DNA of 64,000 nucleotides from Novosphingobium sp. SG751A (GTDB taxonomy: Bacteria > Pseudomonadota > Alphaproteobacteria > Sphingomonadales > Sphingomonadaceae). Both the position numbers and the translations under genes were made by a program. Below the pieces are notes generated by a model. The model had not been told where the DNA came from, searched no databases, and saw only the letters and a list, made by a program, of their open reading frames with translations. The stretch spans positions 1 to 64,000 of the forward strand of contig NZ_JABGCB010000025.1 of the NCBI RefSeq assembly GCF_013149295.1, given 5' to 3'. This document shows, one piece after another, positions 19,301 through 27,370 of this stretch. Position 1 is the stretch's first letter. The number at the start of each line of letters is the position of its first letter.

Positions 19301-19667
19301 CGAGGCGACCTATAGCCGGAACGTCAATGTGCCTGCCGCAATGCTCAAGGCGGGGCGTCTGGCGCTGGATCTGGGCAAGGTGCATGAGGTGGCGCGCGTC
19401 ACCATCAATGATCGGCCTGTCGGCATCGCATGGCACGCGCCCTATCTGGTCGACATCGGCTCCTATCTGAAACCGGGCGCAAACCGCATTCAGATCACCG
19501 TCGCCAATCTTTGGGTCAACCGCCTGATCGGCGACCGCCAGCCCGGAGCCAAGCCCATCGCCTATGCCCCGCAATCGACCTATCGGGCGGGCTCGCCGCT
19601 CGCGCCGTCGGGTCTGATCGGGCCGGTGGTGCTGCGTCCGATCGTGCCGAGCGCCTTTGCATTTTAA
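16350..19667 (+). CDS. Glycoside hydrolase family 106 alpha-L-rhamnosidase, secreted
   Basis: 1,105 residues with a signal peptide ending AHA. The N-terminal signature (FTAPPQDAKPQVWWHLMNGN, then LDWLANVGIGGVHAFSG) is diagnostic of GH106 rhamnosidases such as that of Sphingomonas paucimobilis. A large middle region carries conserved segments (LLTDSWEAGVQNWTPGLPEA and YTEVQGDLPRAISDG). The C terminus is a GH2-like jelly roll (GLVRPI-type end). It would release alpha-linked rhamnose from plant glycosides or rhamnogalacturonan. Followed 42 bp later by GH39, likely the same transcript. Confidence 0.9.
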   Translation: MAKSTPALLGAVAWGALCVTHPAHAQPASSSSVASLQAGFTAPPQDAKPQVWWHLMNGNIDKEGMILDLDWLANVGIGGVHAFSGALFEPTVVQRPLTFMSDGWREAFHAAVDHAKMRGLEVTIAGSPGWSQTGGPWVKPQNGMKKLVWRETTVKGGRLLRLTLPALPNATGPIQALPPKKPSKMASVPIASGIGPVVAYRRTDIAPKAYRLGGKLQPDLASATDDLATRVPITLDGADGVAIDAHYAQAASFHGVKVAMDAPVPFDIWASVDGQTFNHIGTYDVPEGEAPSPQQSVAFAPVRATVMRIILHRPPPAKPLPGVPSLGPKGPMNTALRLLRFSTAPIVDRVESKAGFEPTPAPASTLPETQGIATDQVVDLTHKVAADGTLSWVAPPGDWTILRMGWSLTGQTNAPAEPEATGLEVDKFDADAVRDYIETYLASYEKGTQSPLGPKGISGLLTDSWEAGVQNWTPGLPEAFRRLRGYDPTPWWPVLTGVVVQSREASDNFLSDFRQTLKDLVVSSHYQVLARAAHDHGMTYYTEVQGDLPRAISDGLTAKGQADIPSAEFWFRPFTADAGQPPLVVDLKEAASAAHLYGRKMAAAESLTMAALGDPWSTAPNRLKPVIDRIFATGINRILIHDSHHQPFVDKKPGLQLGIFGQWFNRNESWAGMAGPWVSYLARSSFMLQQGQYSADIAYLYGEEETLTALFNHRFNEAVPDGFAYDYMDAATLKSGLAIRGAQVGTPSGMQYRLLYLGQEARRLGIDYLTGLRDLVRAGAVLVGLPPTGRLGMKGREEDFAAITRELWPEQAPMDHAVGKGRVIATQDLTKATAIMGLAPDVDLPAGSSLMWLHRRMEGANAYYITNQSDTAHQGPLSLRSTMRYAQWWSPETGKITPLPVSSDGMRATVTLDLLPQQAGFVVLTDTPANPVATDRAAQPLPLALDGPWDVRFEANRGAPNHVTLDHLQDLATVADPAIRYFSGEATYSRNVNVPAAMLKAGRLALDLGKVHEVARVTINDRPVGIAWHAPYLVDIGSYLKPGANRIQITVANLWVNRLIGDRQPGAKPIAYAPQSTYRAGSPLAPSGLIGPVVLRPIVPSAFAF

Positions 19668-19709
19668 CGATGACCGGGCCGCTCACACCGGCCCCTATGG
19701 GAGAGATAC

Positions 19710-21230
19710 ATGACCTATAACCGGCGAGAAATGCTTCAGTTCTCCGCGCTGGGCGCCGCCGCGATGACGGGGTTTCCTGCTCTTGCTGCGACTCCCACGG
19801 TTGCAGTCACGGTCAACCCGCGCAAACAGATCGGCGCCTTGCCGCATATCTGGTCCGAATGCGCAGGGTCCGACCGGGCGGCGATCACCTTACGCGAATC
19901 ATGGCGCAAGGATCTGGGGCGCTGGGCCTCGGAAACCGGGCTGAAGAGGGTGCGGTTTCATGGCATTTTCAACGATGAACTGGGCGTGTTTGCCCCCTCG
20001 ATTCTCAATCGCGGCAAGCTGGACGCGCCCAATTTTCAGGCCATTGACGAGGTCTATGACGGATTGCTCGAACGCGGTGTGGCCCCGTTCATCGAACTGA
20101 GCTTCATGCCCGCCAAGCTGGCCTCGGGGAAACCCAGTTTCGGTTTCTATAATGGCAACATCACCCCGCCCAAGACCATGGATAGCTGGGGCGATTTTAT
20201 TCGCCAGTTTATCACCCATCTGATCGACCGCTATGGCGCGCAAACGGTGCGGACATGGCCGATGGAAGTGTGGAACGAACCCAACCTGCCCTTCTTCTGG
20301 ACCAGCGATCAGGCCACCTATTTCGACATGTACAAGGCCACCGTGACCGCGATCAAAAGCGTCGATCCGGCGATCAAGGTGGGTGGCCCGTCGACGGCGC
20401 AGGGCGCATGGCTGAGCGACTTTGCCGCCTATTGCGCGGCCAACAACCTGCCGGTCGATTTCTTTTCAACCCATTGTTACGCTGGCGATAATCAGGATAA
20501 GCTGTTCGGGCAGAACCTCAATCTGCCGCAATCTCAGGTCATTCCCGAGGTCATCAAACGTTGCCGCCAGCAGATCGACGCCTCGCCCTATGCGGGCAGG
20601 CCCTTGTGGCTGAGCGAATGGTCCGCCGACAGTCCGGCGCTGATCGCCCATATCATCACCAACTGTCTGCCTCATTGTCAGGCCATGTCGCAATGGACCA
20701 TGAGCAGCACCTATGAGGAATTGGGCGTAGCCGACTATGTCCTTAAAGAGGGCGACATGGGCTATGGCACGATGATCCATCAGATCCCCAAGGTTCCTTT
20801 CAACACCTATAAGCTGATGCATCAACTCGGTGAGGTTCGCCTTGCAGCCGAAGGGCCTGCGCTGGCCAGCAAGCGCGCTGATGGCAGCCTTGCGACGCTC
20901 ATCTGGAACTTGGCCGAGGTGCAGCAACCTTCGGGCATTCCCGGACAGGCCCGCACGCGCAATGTGACCGGCGAGGACAAAAGCTTTCAGGTGAAATTTG
21001 AGGGGGCCGCCGGAAAAACCGTCTCGGTCCAGTATGTCGATCAGCAGCGCGGCTCTCCACTGCCAGCCTGGCGCGCGATGGGATCGCCGCAATATCCGCG
21101 CGCCGATCAACTGGCCACGCTGCGCAAGGCAGCCGAGATCGCCGCGCCCGTCAGCATGAAACTGGATGCGCAGGGTTCCCTGACCCTGACATTGCCGGCA
21201 GAGGGCGTCGCCCTCATCACGCTGGTGTAA
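19710..21230 (+). CDS. Glycoside hydrolase family 39 (beta-xylosidase-like), Tat-exported
   Basis: 506 residues. The N terminus NRREMLQFSALGAAAMTGFP has a twin-Arg-like motif and signal. The TIM barrel carries the GH39 acid/base in MEVWNEPNLPFFW and a probable nucleophile in PLWLSEWSAD. A beta-sandwich follows. Likely a beta-D-xylosidase or related exo-enzyme acting on oligosaccharides freed by GH106. Second gene of the glycosidase operon; a terminator follows. Confidence 0.85.
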   Translation: MTYNRREMLQFSALGAAAMTGFPALAATPTVAVTVNPRKQIGALPHIWSECAGSDRAAITLRESWRKDLGRWASETGLKRVRFHGIFNDELGVFAPSILNRGKLDAPNFQAIDEVYDGLLERGVAPFIELSFMPAKLASGKPSFGFYNGNITPPKTMDSWGDFIRQFITHLIDRYGAQTVRTWPMEVWNEPNLPFFWTSDQATYFDMYKATVTAIKSVDPAIKVGGPSTAQGAWLSDFAAYCAANNLPVDFFSTHCYAGDNQDKLFGQNLNLPQSQVIPEVIKRCRQQIDASPYAGRPLWLSEWSADSPALIAHIITNCLPHCQAMSQWTMSSTYEELGVADYVLKEGDMGYGTMIHQIPKVPFNTYKLMHQLGEVRLAAEGPALASKRADGSLATLIWNLAEVQQPSGIPGQARTRNVTGEDKSFQVKFEGAAGKTVSVQYVDQQRGSPLPAWRAMGSPQYPRADQLATLRKAAEIAAPVSMKLDAQGSLTLTLPAEGVALITLV

Positions 21231-21236
21231 CTGGAA

Positions 21237-21274
21237 GGCCGGGGGTGCCATGATGGCGCCTCCGGCCCCTTTTC
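21237..21274 (+). terminator. Rho-independent terminator after GH39
   Basis: GGCCGG-G-GGTGCC pairs with GGCGCC-T-CCGGCC around a four-base loop and is followed by TTTT. It separates GH39 from GH1, though read-through is possible. Confidence 0.75.
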
Positions 21275-21333
21275 ATTCATGTTGGCTCAGCGCCAGTTAC
21301 CTAAGCACGCCCCTTAGGGTCGGAGTTTATACC

Positions 21334-22638
21334 ATGGATCTTTCTCGCCGATCGATGATCGCACTGGCCGCAATCAGCCCTGTCGCACGGGCCATCGCCG
21401 CCACAACCAACACCAGTTTCCCCGACCATTTCCTGTGGGGTGCGGCCACGGCGGGCCATCAGGTCGAGGGCAACAATGTGAATGCCGACACCTGGCTACT
21501 CGAAAATGTTACGCCAACGCTCTATGCCGAGCGTTCCGGCGACGCTCTCAACAGCTTCGAGCTGTGGCAGGATGACCTCGATCTGGTCAAATCCATTGGA
21601 CTCAATTCATACCGCTTTTCTTTGGAATGGGCGCGCATCGAGCCGGACAAAGGCCATTTTTCCACCGCCATGCTCGACCATTACAAGCGGATTGTCATAA
21701 GCTGCCGGGCGATGGGGATTACCCCGGTTGTCACCTTCAACCATTATACCACCCCCATCTGGTTTGCCCGGCAAGGCGGCTGGACCAATTCTGAATCCGT
21801 CGAGCTTTTTGCCCGGTTCTGTCAAACTGCTGCCCGCCATCTGGCCAGCCAGATCGGCTATGCCACCACCCTCAACGAGCCCAACGTGCTGCGCCTGATG
21901 CAAATGACCGTCATGCCGGCACGGGAAGAGCAGCGTCGTAAAATGCTGGTCGCCGCCGCCAAAGCGGCAGGAGTGGAGAAATTCGTTGCAGGCAATGCCG
22001 CCAATGCCGAAGACTTCGACATCATCACCCGCCATCAAATCGCCGGCCATAAGCAAGGCCGCGCGGCGATCAAGGCGGAGCGCTCCGACTTGCCCGTCGG
22101 CGTCAGTCTGGCCATCATTGACGAACAAGCCGTACCGAGCGGCGAGAAAAGGCGCGATGAGGTTCGCGCACAAATCTATGGCGCATGGCTGGAAGCCGCT
22201 AGGGACGACGATTTTATCGGCGTCCAGAACTATGAACGCAATGTCTGGAGCGCAACCGACCGCATCCCGCCCGAGCGCGGGACGCCGCGCAACGGTTTTG
22301 GCGGCGAGGTCTATCCCGCCTCACTGGCCGGTGCGGTGCGCTATGCCCATCAGATGACCAACAGGCCCGTGCTTATAACAGAACATGGTATCACCACCAG
22401 AGATGACGCGGTTCGCGCTCGTTTCATTCCCGCAGCGCTCAAGGAACTGCACAAGGTCATGGAAGAAGGCGTGTCAGTTTTGGGCTATATCCACTGGTCA
22501 TTGGTCGACAACTTTGAATGGTCGCTGGGTTACTGGCCCACATTCGGACTGTCCTCGGTCGACCGGGCGACTTTCAAGCGTACCCTCAAACCCAGCGCTT
22601 CCATCCTTGGTCAAATAGCACAAGCGAACAGGTTGTAG
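21334..22638 (+). CDS. Glycoside hydrolase family 1 beta-glucosidase, Tat-exported
   Basis: 434 residues from the ATG at 21,334. The upstream extension to 21,250 lies in terminator sequence, so I rejected it. SRRSMIALAAISPVARAIA is a twin-Arg-type signal. GH1 hallmarks: FLWGAATAGHQVEGN, acid/base Glu in TTLNEPNVL, nucleophile Glu in VLITEHGI (most relatives have ENG, so the Asn is replaced by His), and YIHWSLVDNFEW. Probably a periplasmic beta-glucosidase or beta-glycosidase finishing glycoside breakdown. Confidence 0.88.
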   Translation: MDLSRRSMIALAAISPVARAIAATTNTSFPDHFLWGAATAGHQVEGNNVNADTWLLENVTPTLYAERSGDALNSFELWQDDLDLVKSIGLNSYRFSLEWARIEPDKGHFSTAMLDHYKRIVISCRAMGITPVVTFNHYTTPIWFARQGGWTNSESVELFARFCQTAARHLASQIGYATTLNEPNVLRLMQMTVMPAREEQRRKMLVAAAKAAGVEKFVAGNAANAEDFDIITRHQIAGHKQGRAAIKAERSDLPVGVSLAIIDEQAVPSGEKRRDEVRAQIYGAWLEAARDDDFIGVQNYERNVWSATDRIPPERGTPRNGFGGEVYPASLAGAVRYAHQMTNRPVLITEHGITTRDDAVRARFIPAALKELHKVMEEGVSVLGYIHWSLVDNFEWSLGYWPTFGLSSVDRATFKRTLKPSASILGQIAQANRL

Positions 22639-22639
22639 A

Positions 22640-23089
22640 GCGCCGTCTGTTGAGTAGCGCCGAGGGCTGATTGCCCCGAGAGGCGGGCGGTTCCGGTGAC
22701 AGAACGATAGCCTGCGTGGATTTGGGCGCCCCAGTCTGACCGGAAGCCGTTGGTGACCTTTCGGAACACGACCGAGGGGCGGATCTCCCGCTCGGATATG
22801 TTGTTGGTGGCCGGTTGGTGAGGAATACGAAAAACTTGCCCCGCTAGGCCTTGATCTGCTTGAGCAGCACCTTTCCTGCCGGATGGGCAATGGGCATGCG
22901 CATCAAGCGGGTGAGCACATTGTTGGCCTTGGCCGCGTAACTCGCCAGGATTGTATCCTTCAGGCTTCCTCGTCGCTTGCCGATGCGGATGGCCCAGCGC
23001 AGGTGATCGCGGACCTTGGAGGCAAAAGCCCTGTCGCCGCAGTCGATGGCGTATTGAACAGCGCGCAGCACATGGACGTTACCTTCACC
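22640..23089 (-). pseudogene. IS66-family transposase 3' remnant
   Basis: The minus strand encodes HVLRAVQYAIDCGDRAFASK, then LKDTILASYAAKANNVLTRL, RGKFFVFLTNR, NNISEREIRPSVVFRKVTNG and FRSDWGAQIHAGYRSV, in the order of the middle and C-terminal parts of IS66 TnpC. The N-terminal two-thirds are absent. A premature TAG follows KQIKA, and the reading frame shifts after FLTNR. It is therefore inactive debris marking an old insertion at the left edge of the nif block. Confidence 0.75.
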
Positions 23090-23390
23090 GGGACTTGATG
23101 GAGTGGGCAGAGGAAAACGCACGACTTAACACTTCGCACCCCATCCCCGCGAATTGCTCCCAGCGGAGGACCCATTAGGCCCGCACACCCCGCCTCTCCT
23201 CCAGCGCCTGCCATCTGCATTCGATGGCTAGAATACGGGGCAAGGAGGGGCGGCAAAGCTAGGAGCCGAAGCTAGGTCCGTTGCTGCCCAGATGCTGCCC
23301 AGAAATGGCAGGGGGCGGAGAACGATGGGAGGTAAGGCATGGCCCTAGCCCGAAAACCCTTGGATTCTAAAGGGTTCTGTGGCATAGAGG

Positions 23391-23415
23391 TGGAGGCCGA
23401 GCCGGAATCGAATTC
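23391..23415 (-). repeat. tRNA-Cys-like 3' end fragment (possible attachment-site remnant)
   Basis: Minus strand reads TTCGATTCCGGCTCGGCCTC then CA, like the T-loop and acceptor 3' strand of alphaproteobacterial tRNA-Cys. The 5' T-stem strand and the rest of a tRNA cannot be found upstream. Such partial tRNA ends are typical left-overs at integration sites of tyrosine-recombinase islands. The assignment to Cys is from memory and tentative. Confidence 0.35.
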
Positions 23416-23463
23416 ATAAAATAAATATTTGATTTAAATTAATAATAATTCCAGTTGAGAAAT

Positions 23464-23519
23464 TTTACCATCACCAAGTCCATCAGACCTGATTCTAATC
23501 TGGGTTCGATGCCAAATGC
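23464..23519 (+). repeat. 56-bp imperfect direct repeat, left copy
   Basis: Shares about 48 of 56 aligned positions with 63,387-63,441, including a 17-bp identical core AATCTGGGTTCGATGCC. The two copies lie in the same orientation and bracket the whole nif block and iron-uptake pair. Confidence 0.7.
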
Positions 23520-23764
23520 CGGAATCGAAGCCATTCTCTCCCGATTCGCAGCTTGATTCGGAAGTTGAAATGCTTGGCTTCCTCAAAGCAGCCAAAGCGC
23601 CCATTTCACACTTTGATGGTAGCAATTTTGATGGAGTCAGAGCTGATTTTCGCCTGCTAACCTGCCCCGCCCCAGTCCATCAATCATAACGAGACATGGG
23701 GTGGTTGTGACCAGCAAACACGCGGATGAGGCCGGAAATCCGCCGTGGTCCGTATTAGAGGTGC

Positions 23765-25537
23765 TTAAAGCCGTTTCACCTCCACGCCATATTTGCGCAA
23801 AGCGTAGCCGATCTGGCGCGGCGTCAGGTGCAGCATGCGCGCCGCCTTGGCCTGTACCCATCCCGTTGCTTCCAAGGCGGCTACCAACTCGTTGCGGGTG
23901 ATCTTCACATTATCCTGCCCGCCATCCTCTGCGTCAAAAGGCGCGCCGGCAAAATCGCTAGGAGCGGTTGGAATCGGCGGACTGGCAATGCCGATCGGGG
24001 CCTTGGGTCGTGGCTGGATGATGGAAAAGGGCTGAGAAACTGCTGTTTTCCACAAGGTGGCGGACAGGCACTCGTCATGACGGCAGGCAAAGTCATCTTC
24101 GCAAATCCGATCTCCCGGCGCCAGTGTGGCGGTGCGGCGAATGCAATTCTCCAGCTCGCGCACATTGCCGGGGAAATAGCAATTATCGAGCACCCGGATC
24201 GCTGAGGGGCTAAGCTCATGCCGCGTGCGATGCTCATCATCGAAACGCCGCAGAAATTCGAGCGCCAGCAGCGGAATATCCTCGCGCCGGTCACGCAGCG
24301 CAGGCAGACGGACCGAAACCACATTGATCCGGTAATAGAGATCGGCGCGAAACTCACCGCGCGCCACCATTTCCTCAAGATTGCGGTTGGTGGCGCACAC
24401 CAGCCGGACATCGACCTTGATCGTGTTCATCCCGCCCACGCGCTCAAACTCGCCTTCCTGCAGCACGCGCAGCAATTTGACCTGAAACGACAGGCTGGTA
24501 TCACCGATTTCATCCAGAAACAGCGTTCCGCCATCGGCCAGTTCGAACCTGCCCTTGCGCTGGGTAACGGCCCCGGTGAAGGCGCCCTTTTCATGGCCGA
24601 ACAGTTCGGATTCCAGCACGCTTTCGGGCAGAGCAGCGCAATTGAGCTTGATGAAAGGCTTTTTCGCACGCGGCGAAAAGTCATGGGTGGCGCGAGCGAA
24701 CAATTCCTTGCCCGTCCCGCTTTCGCCGCGCAGCAGAACCGCCGAATGGCTGCGCGCCACCACGCGGATCTGATTGAGCGCATGGCCCAGCGCCGGGCTG
24801 GATCCGACAATGCCGCGCGCCTCGCCGCGCTTTTCGCCGCCTTCCTGACGCGACAGTTCCTTTTCCAGCAAGCGCTGCTGATCCATCAGTCTCTCGCGAT
24901 CGCGCCCGATCAGATCCATCAGGCGCACCGTCTGGCCGATCAGATTGGCCACCATGGTCAGAAAGCGCACATCCTCATCGGCGGCATGATAGGTCGTGTC
25001 ATCGTCCCACACCTGCTCAATGGTCAGCGTGCCGATCACCTTGTCACCATCCTTGATCGGCACGCCGATGAAGGAAACGCGGGCGTCGCGCGCCACTTTT
25101 TCGCTCCGCTCCCAACCGGCGAACAGGGCGCTCTTGTCGATATTGTGGATCACCACCGGCATCTGCGTGGTCACCACCTGCCCCACCGCGCGCTCGGGCA
25201 GACGCTCGAAATAGCGATGCGCCTGCTGCTCGCTCCAACCGATGCCCACGACGCTGCGCGGATCGCCCTTTTCATCGATCAGCGCAACAATCCCGTGGCG
25301 CATGTCCATGAAGCTGGAGAGCAGAGTCATCACATTGGCCAGCGTGGTTTCCAGCCTTGCGGGCGTGGCGAGTATCTTGGATATCTCGTAAATGCCGCGC
25401 AGCGCGATGTCGGCGCGCGTGTGGCTCTGGCTGCGTTTCGGCATGTTGTGTTTCGGCATGGGCAGAGTCAGTGCCGGTGCGAAAGCGACATTGGCGTCAT
25501 CGGAACGGACAGTATCGGAACCAGCAGACATGGGCAT
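23765..25537 (-). CDS. nifA: Nif-specific sigma54-dependent activator NifA
   Basis: 590 residues from the ATG at 25,537, chosen for its GGGAGGT ribosome site. N-terminal GAF domain (about 30-180), AAA+ domain with Walker A GESGTGKE and the sigma54-contact loop GAFTGA, and a C-terminal Fis-type helix-turn-helix (AKAARMLHLTPRQIGYALRK). The end of the AAA+ domain and the linker carry cysteines spaced C-X11-C-X19-C-X4-C, the motif of directly oxygen-sensitive NifA proteins. No nifL is present in the window. It lies 191 bp downstream of fixX. No sigma54 element is evident in that gap, so it may be read from the upstream operon or from its own sigma70-type promoter. Confidence 0.96.
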   Translation of the reverse strand: MPMSAGSDTVRSDDANVAFAPALTLPMPKHNMPKRSQSHTRADIALRGIYEISKILATPARLETTLANVMTLLSSFMDMRHGIVALIDEKGDPRSVVGIGWSEQQAHRYFERLPERAVGQVVTTQMPVVIHNIDKSALFAGWERSEKVARDARVSFIGVPIKDGDKVIGTLTIEQVWDDDTTYHAADEDVRFLTMVANLIGQTVRLMDLIGRDRERLMDQQRLLEKELSRQEGGEKRGEARGIVGSSPALGHALNQIRVVARSHSAVLLRGESGTGKELFARATHDFSPRAKKPFIKLNCAALPESVLESELFGHEKGAFTGAVTQRKGRFELADGGTLFLDEIGDTSLSFQVKLLRVLQEGEFERVGGMNTIKVDVRLVCATNRNLEEMVARGEFRADLYYRINVVSVRLPALRDRREDIPLLALEFLRRFDDEHRTRHELSPSAIRVLDNCYFPGNVRELENCIRRTATLAPGDRICEDDFACRHDECLSATLWKTAVSQPFSIIQPRPKAPIGIASPPIPTAPSDFAGAPFDAEDGGQDNVKITRNELVAALEATGWVQAKAARMLHLTPRQIGYALRKYGVEVKRL

Positions 25538-25728
25538 GACAAGCACCTCCCTGCCCTCAGGCTCATCGCTTCTCCCTCGTCCGGCCATTGGTCCTTTCGG
25601 GGCGCCGAATCATATTCGCATTGCAACATAAGGTCTCAAAATCCTTGTGGGGGAGCAAGGGAATATGACAGAAAAGCGAGGTTCTCCTGGCCACAAAACA
25701 CCGGAAGCGCTCTATTGCACCCGCAACA
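25538..25728. other. nifA upstream region
   Basis: 191 bp between fixX and nifA. I searched the minus strand for GG-N10-GC with flanking TGG/TTGC and for TGT-N10-ACA and saw neither. No strong terminator is visible after fixX, so read-through into nifA is possible. Confidence 0.4.
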
Positions 25729-26025
25729 TCAACCAAATTTGTAAAGCACGCCAAAGCCACCGCGCGGATAGTTCCATTCCAGCTCGCCGGTGCCCTGCGT
25801 AACGATGCGGCAGGTGCCGCATTCCACGCAGCCATCGGCCGAAACCTCCACCTGCCCGCTTTCATTCTGGGCATAGCAACCGGCCGGACAGAGCCTTGTC
25901 ATCGCTAGCAAGCCGCGCGACGGCGTCTGATGGGGTTTCACCCTGATATGAGGCCGCCCCGCATCCACCAGATAGCGGTTGGAAAAGAGCTTTTCCTCGA
26001 CCTTGATCGCTGCAACTTCGCTCAT
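25729..26025 (-). CDS. fixX: FixX ferredoxin-like protein
   Basis: 98 residues. Ferredoxin-like with cysteines CPAGCY and CVECGTCRI arranged as in FixX/ETF-QO iron-sulfur domains, ending NYPRGGFGVLYKFG as is typical of the family. It receives electrons from FixC in the FixABCX electron-bifurcating complex that delivers low-potential electrons to nitrogenase. Twelve bases separate it from fixC. Confidence 0.95.
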   Translation of the reverse strand: MSEVAAIKVEEKLFSNRYLVDAGRPHIRVKPHQTPSRGLLAMTRLCPAGCYAQNESGQVEVSADGCVECGTCRIVTQGTGELEWNYPRGGFGVLYKFG

Positions 26026-26037
26026 CTGCCTGCTCCC

Positions 26038-27360
26038 TTATCGCCAAGCCCGGACCAGCCGGAACGCATCGCCCATCATGCCCCGCCACCCGCGCGCCTC
26101 GCGGAATGAGCGCAAGATGGCACCCTCCTTGCTCTTCTTGTCCACGCCATCCACGCGGAACCATGTCTGCATCGCCTGGCTGATCAGACGCGGATAGGTG
26201 CCGAAGAACTGCGCCTTGCCGCCATGCAGCAGGCCGGGGATACCCTTGTATTTCTTCAGATCCTTCATCACGAATGTCTCTTCCAGCCGCTTGGCGAAAA
26301 TGGCCAGATTGGCGCGGCTCATCGCTTCGCGCTTGCGGGTCAGCATCACCACGGTTTCCGCCGCAATGCGTCCGGTGGTCATGGCCAGATTGGACCCTTC
26401 GCGATGCACCGCATTCACGAATTGCCCCGCATCGCCCACCACCAGCCAGCCATCGCCATAAAGCTGGGGAATGGCCCGGTATCCGCCTTCCGGGATCAGA
26501 TGGGCGGCATATTCCTTGATCTCGCTGCCCGCCAGCAAGGGTTTGATGGAGGGATGGTTCTTGAAACTTTCGAGCAAACCATAAGGCGTTTCACCGCCCT
26601 CCACGAAATCATCAACGATGCAGCCGATGCCCACCGAGATCGATTCCTCATTGGTATAGAGGAAGCCCGTGCCGGTCATGCCCTTGGTGATCGTGCCCAT
26701 CGCCTCGATCACCACGCCTTCATTGCCCGAGAGGTTGAAGCGCGCCTCGATCACTTCGCGCGGCAGGAAATGCATTTCCTTCAACGCCAGCGCCACCGTG
26801 CCGGGCTTCACCTCCTCGCGCAATCCGCTGCGCTGGCCTACCAGCCCGTTGACCCCTTCGGCCAGCACCACCACCGGCGCCATGATCGGATTGCCGCCCC
26901 GGTCTGTGCGCACGCCGATCACCTTGCCCGACAGATCGCGCACCAGTTCGGTGACGGTGGTTTCAAACAGCACGGTCGCGCCTGCCGCCCGCACCCGCGC
27001 GTTGAACCATTTGTCGAATTGGGCGCGCAGGATCGTATAGCGGTTGGGCTTCTCCTCGTTGAAATCATCGCTGCGGTAATGCACCCCGGTGTGGCTGCGA
27101 TCATCCATCGTCCACATGCGCTGTTCGATCACATGGCGTTCGAGCGGCGCATCCTCGCGGAAATCGGGAATGATCTTTTCCAGCGCATCGGCATAGAGGA
27201 TCGCCCCCTGCACATTCTTGCTGCCCGAATATTCGCCACGCTCGATCTGAAGGACATTCAGCCCCTCGCTGGCCATCACATAGGCCGCCGCATTGCCCGA
27301 AGGGCCAGCGCCCACCACGATGGCATCGAATTGCGGCTCCTGCGCCTGCATCTCGCTCAT
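26038..27360 (-). CDS. fixC: FixC flavoprotein (ETF-quinone oxidoreductase-like)
   Basis: 440 residues. N-terminal FAD dinucleotide-binding motif VVGAGPSGNAAAYVMASEGL and the conserved GDAGQFVNAVHREGSNLAMT segment of ETF-QO/FixC. It accepts electrons from the FixAB flavodoxin-like pair and couples reduction of quinone to reduction of a low-potential ferredoxin for nitrogenase. Third gene of fixABCX. Confidence 0.96.
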   Translation of the reverse strand: MSEMQAQEPQFDAIVVGAGPSGNAAAYVMASEGLNVLQIERGEYSGSKNVQGAILYADALEKIIPDFREDAPLERHVIEQRMWTMDDRSHTGVHYRSDDFNEEKPNRYTILRAQFDKWFNARVRAAGATVLFETTVTELVRDLSGKVIGVRTDRGGNPIMAPVVVLAEGVNGLVGQRSGLREEVKPGTVALALKEMHFLPREVIEARFNLSGNEGVVIEAMGTITKGMTGTGFLYTNEESISVGIGCIVDDFVEGGETPYGLLESFKNHPSIKPLLAGSEIKEYAAHLIPEGGYRAIPQLYGDGWLVVGDAGQFVNAVHREGSNLAMTTGRIAAETVVMLTRKREAMSRANLAIFAKRLEETFVMKDLKKYKGIPGLLHGGKAQFFGTYPRLISQAMQTWFRVDGVDKKSKEGAILRSFREARGWRGMMGDAFRLVRAWR

Positions 27361-27370
27361 GCTTCCCTCC

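Larger units (their letters stand above)
23090..23764. other. Gene-poor junction between glycosidase locus and nif block
   Basis: About 670 bp without a convincing gene. It contains a tRNA-Cys-like 3' fragment (23,391-23,415), an AT-rich patch (23,416-23,470), and one copy of a 56-bp repeat (23,464-23,519) whose partner lies at 63,387. Short open frames here lack recognisable domains. Confidence 0.6.

Noticed and set aside
22960..23256. 98-residue minus-strand frame near the IS66 remnant
   Set aside because: Different frame from the transposase remnant and no domain; treated as noise.
23391..23415. Complete tRNA-Cys gene
   Set aside because: Only the 3' end pattern is present; no anticodon arm or matching acceptor 5' strand could be found upstream.
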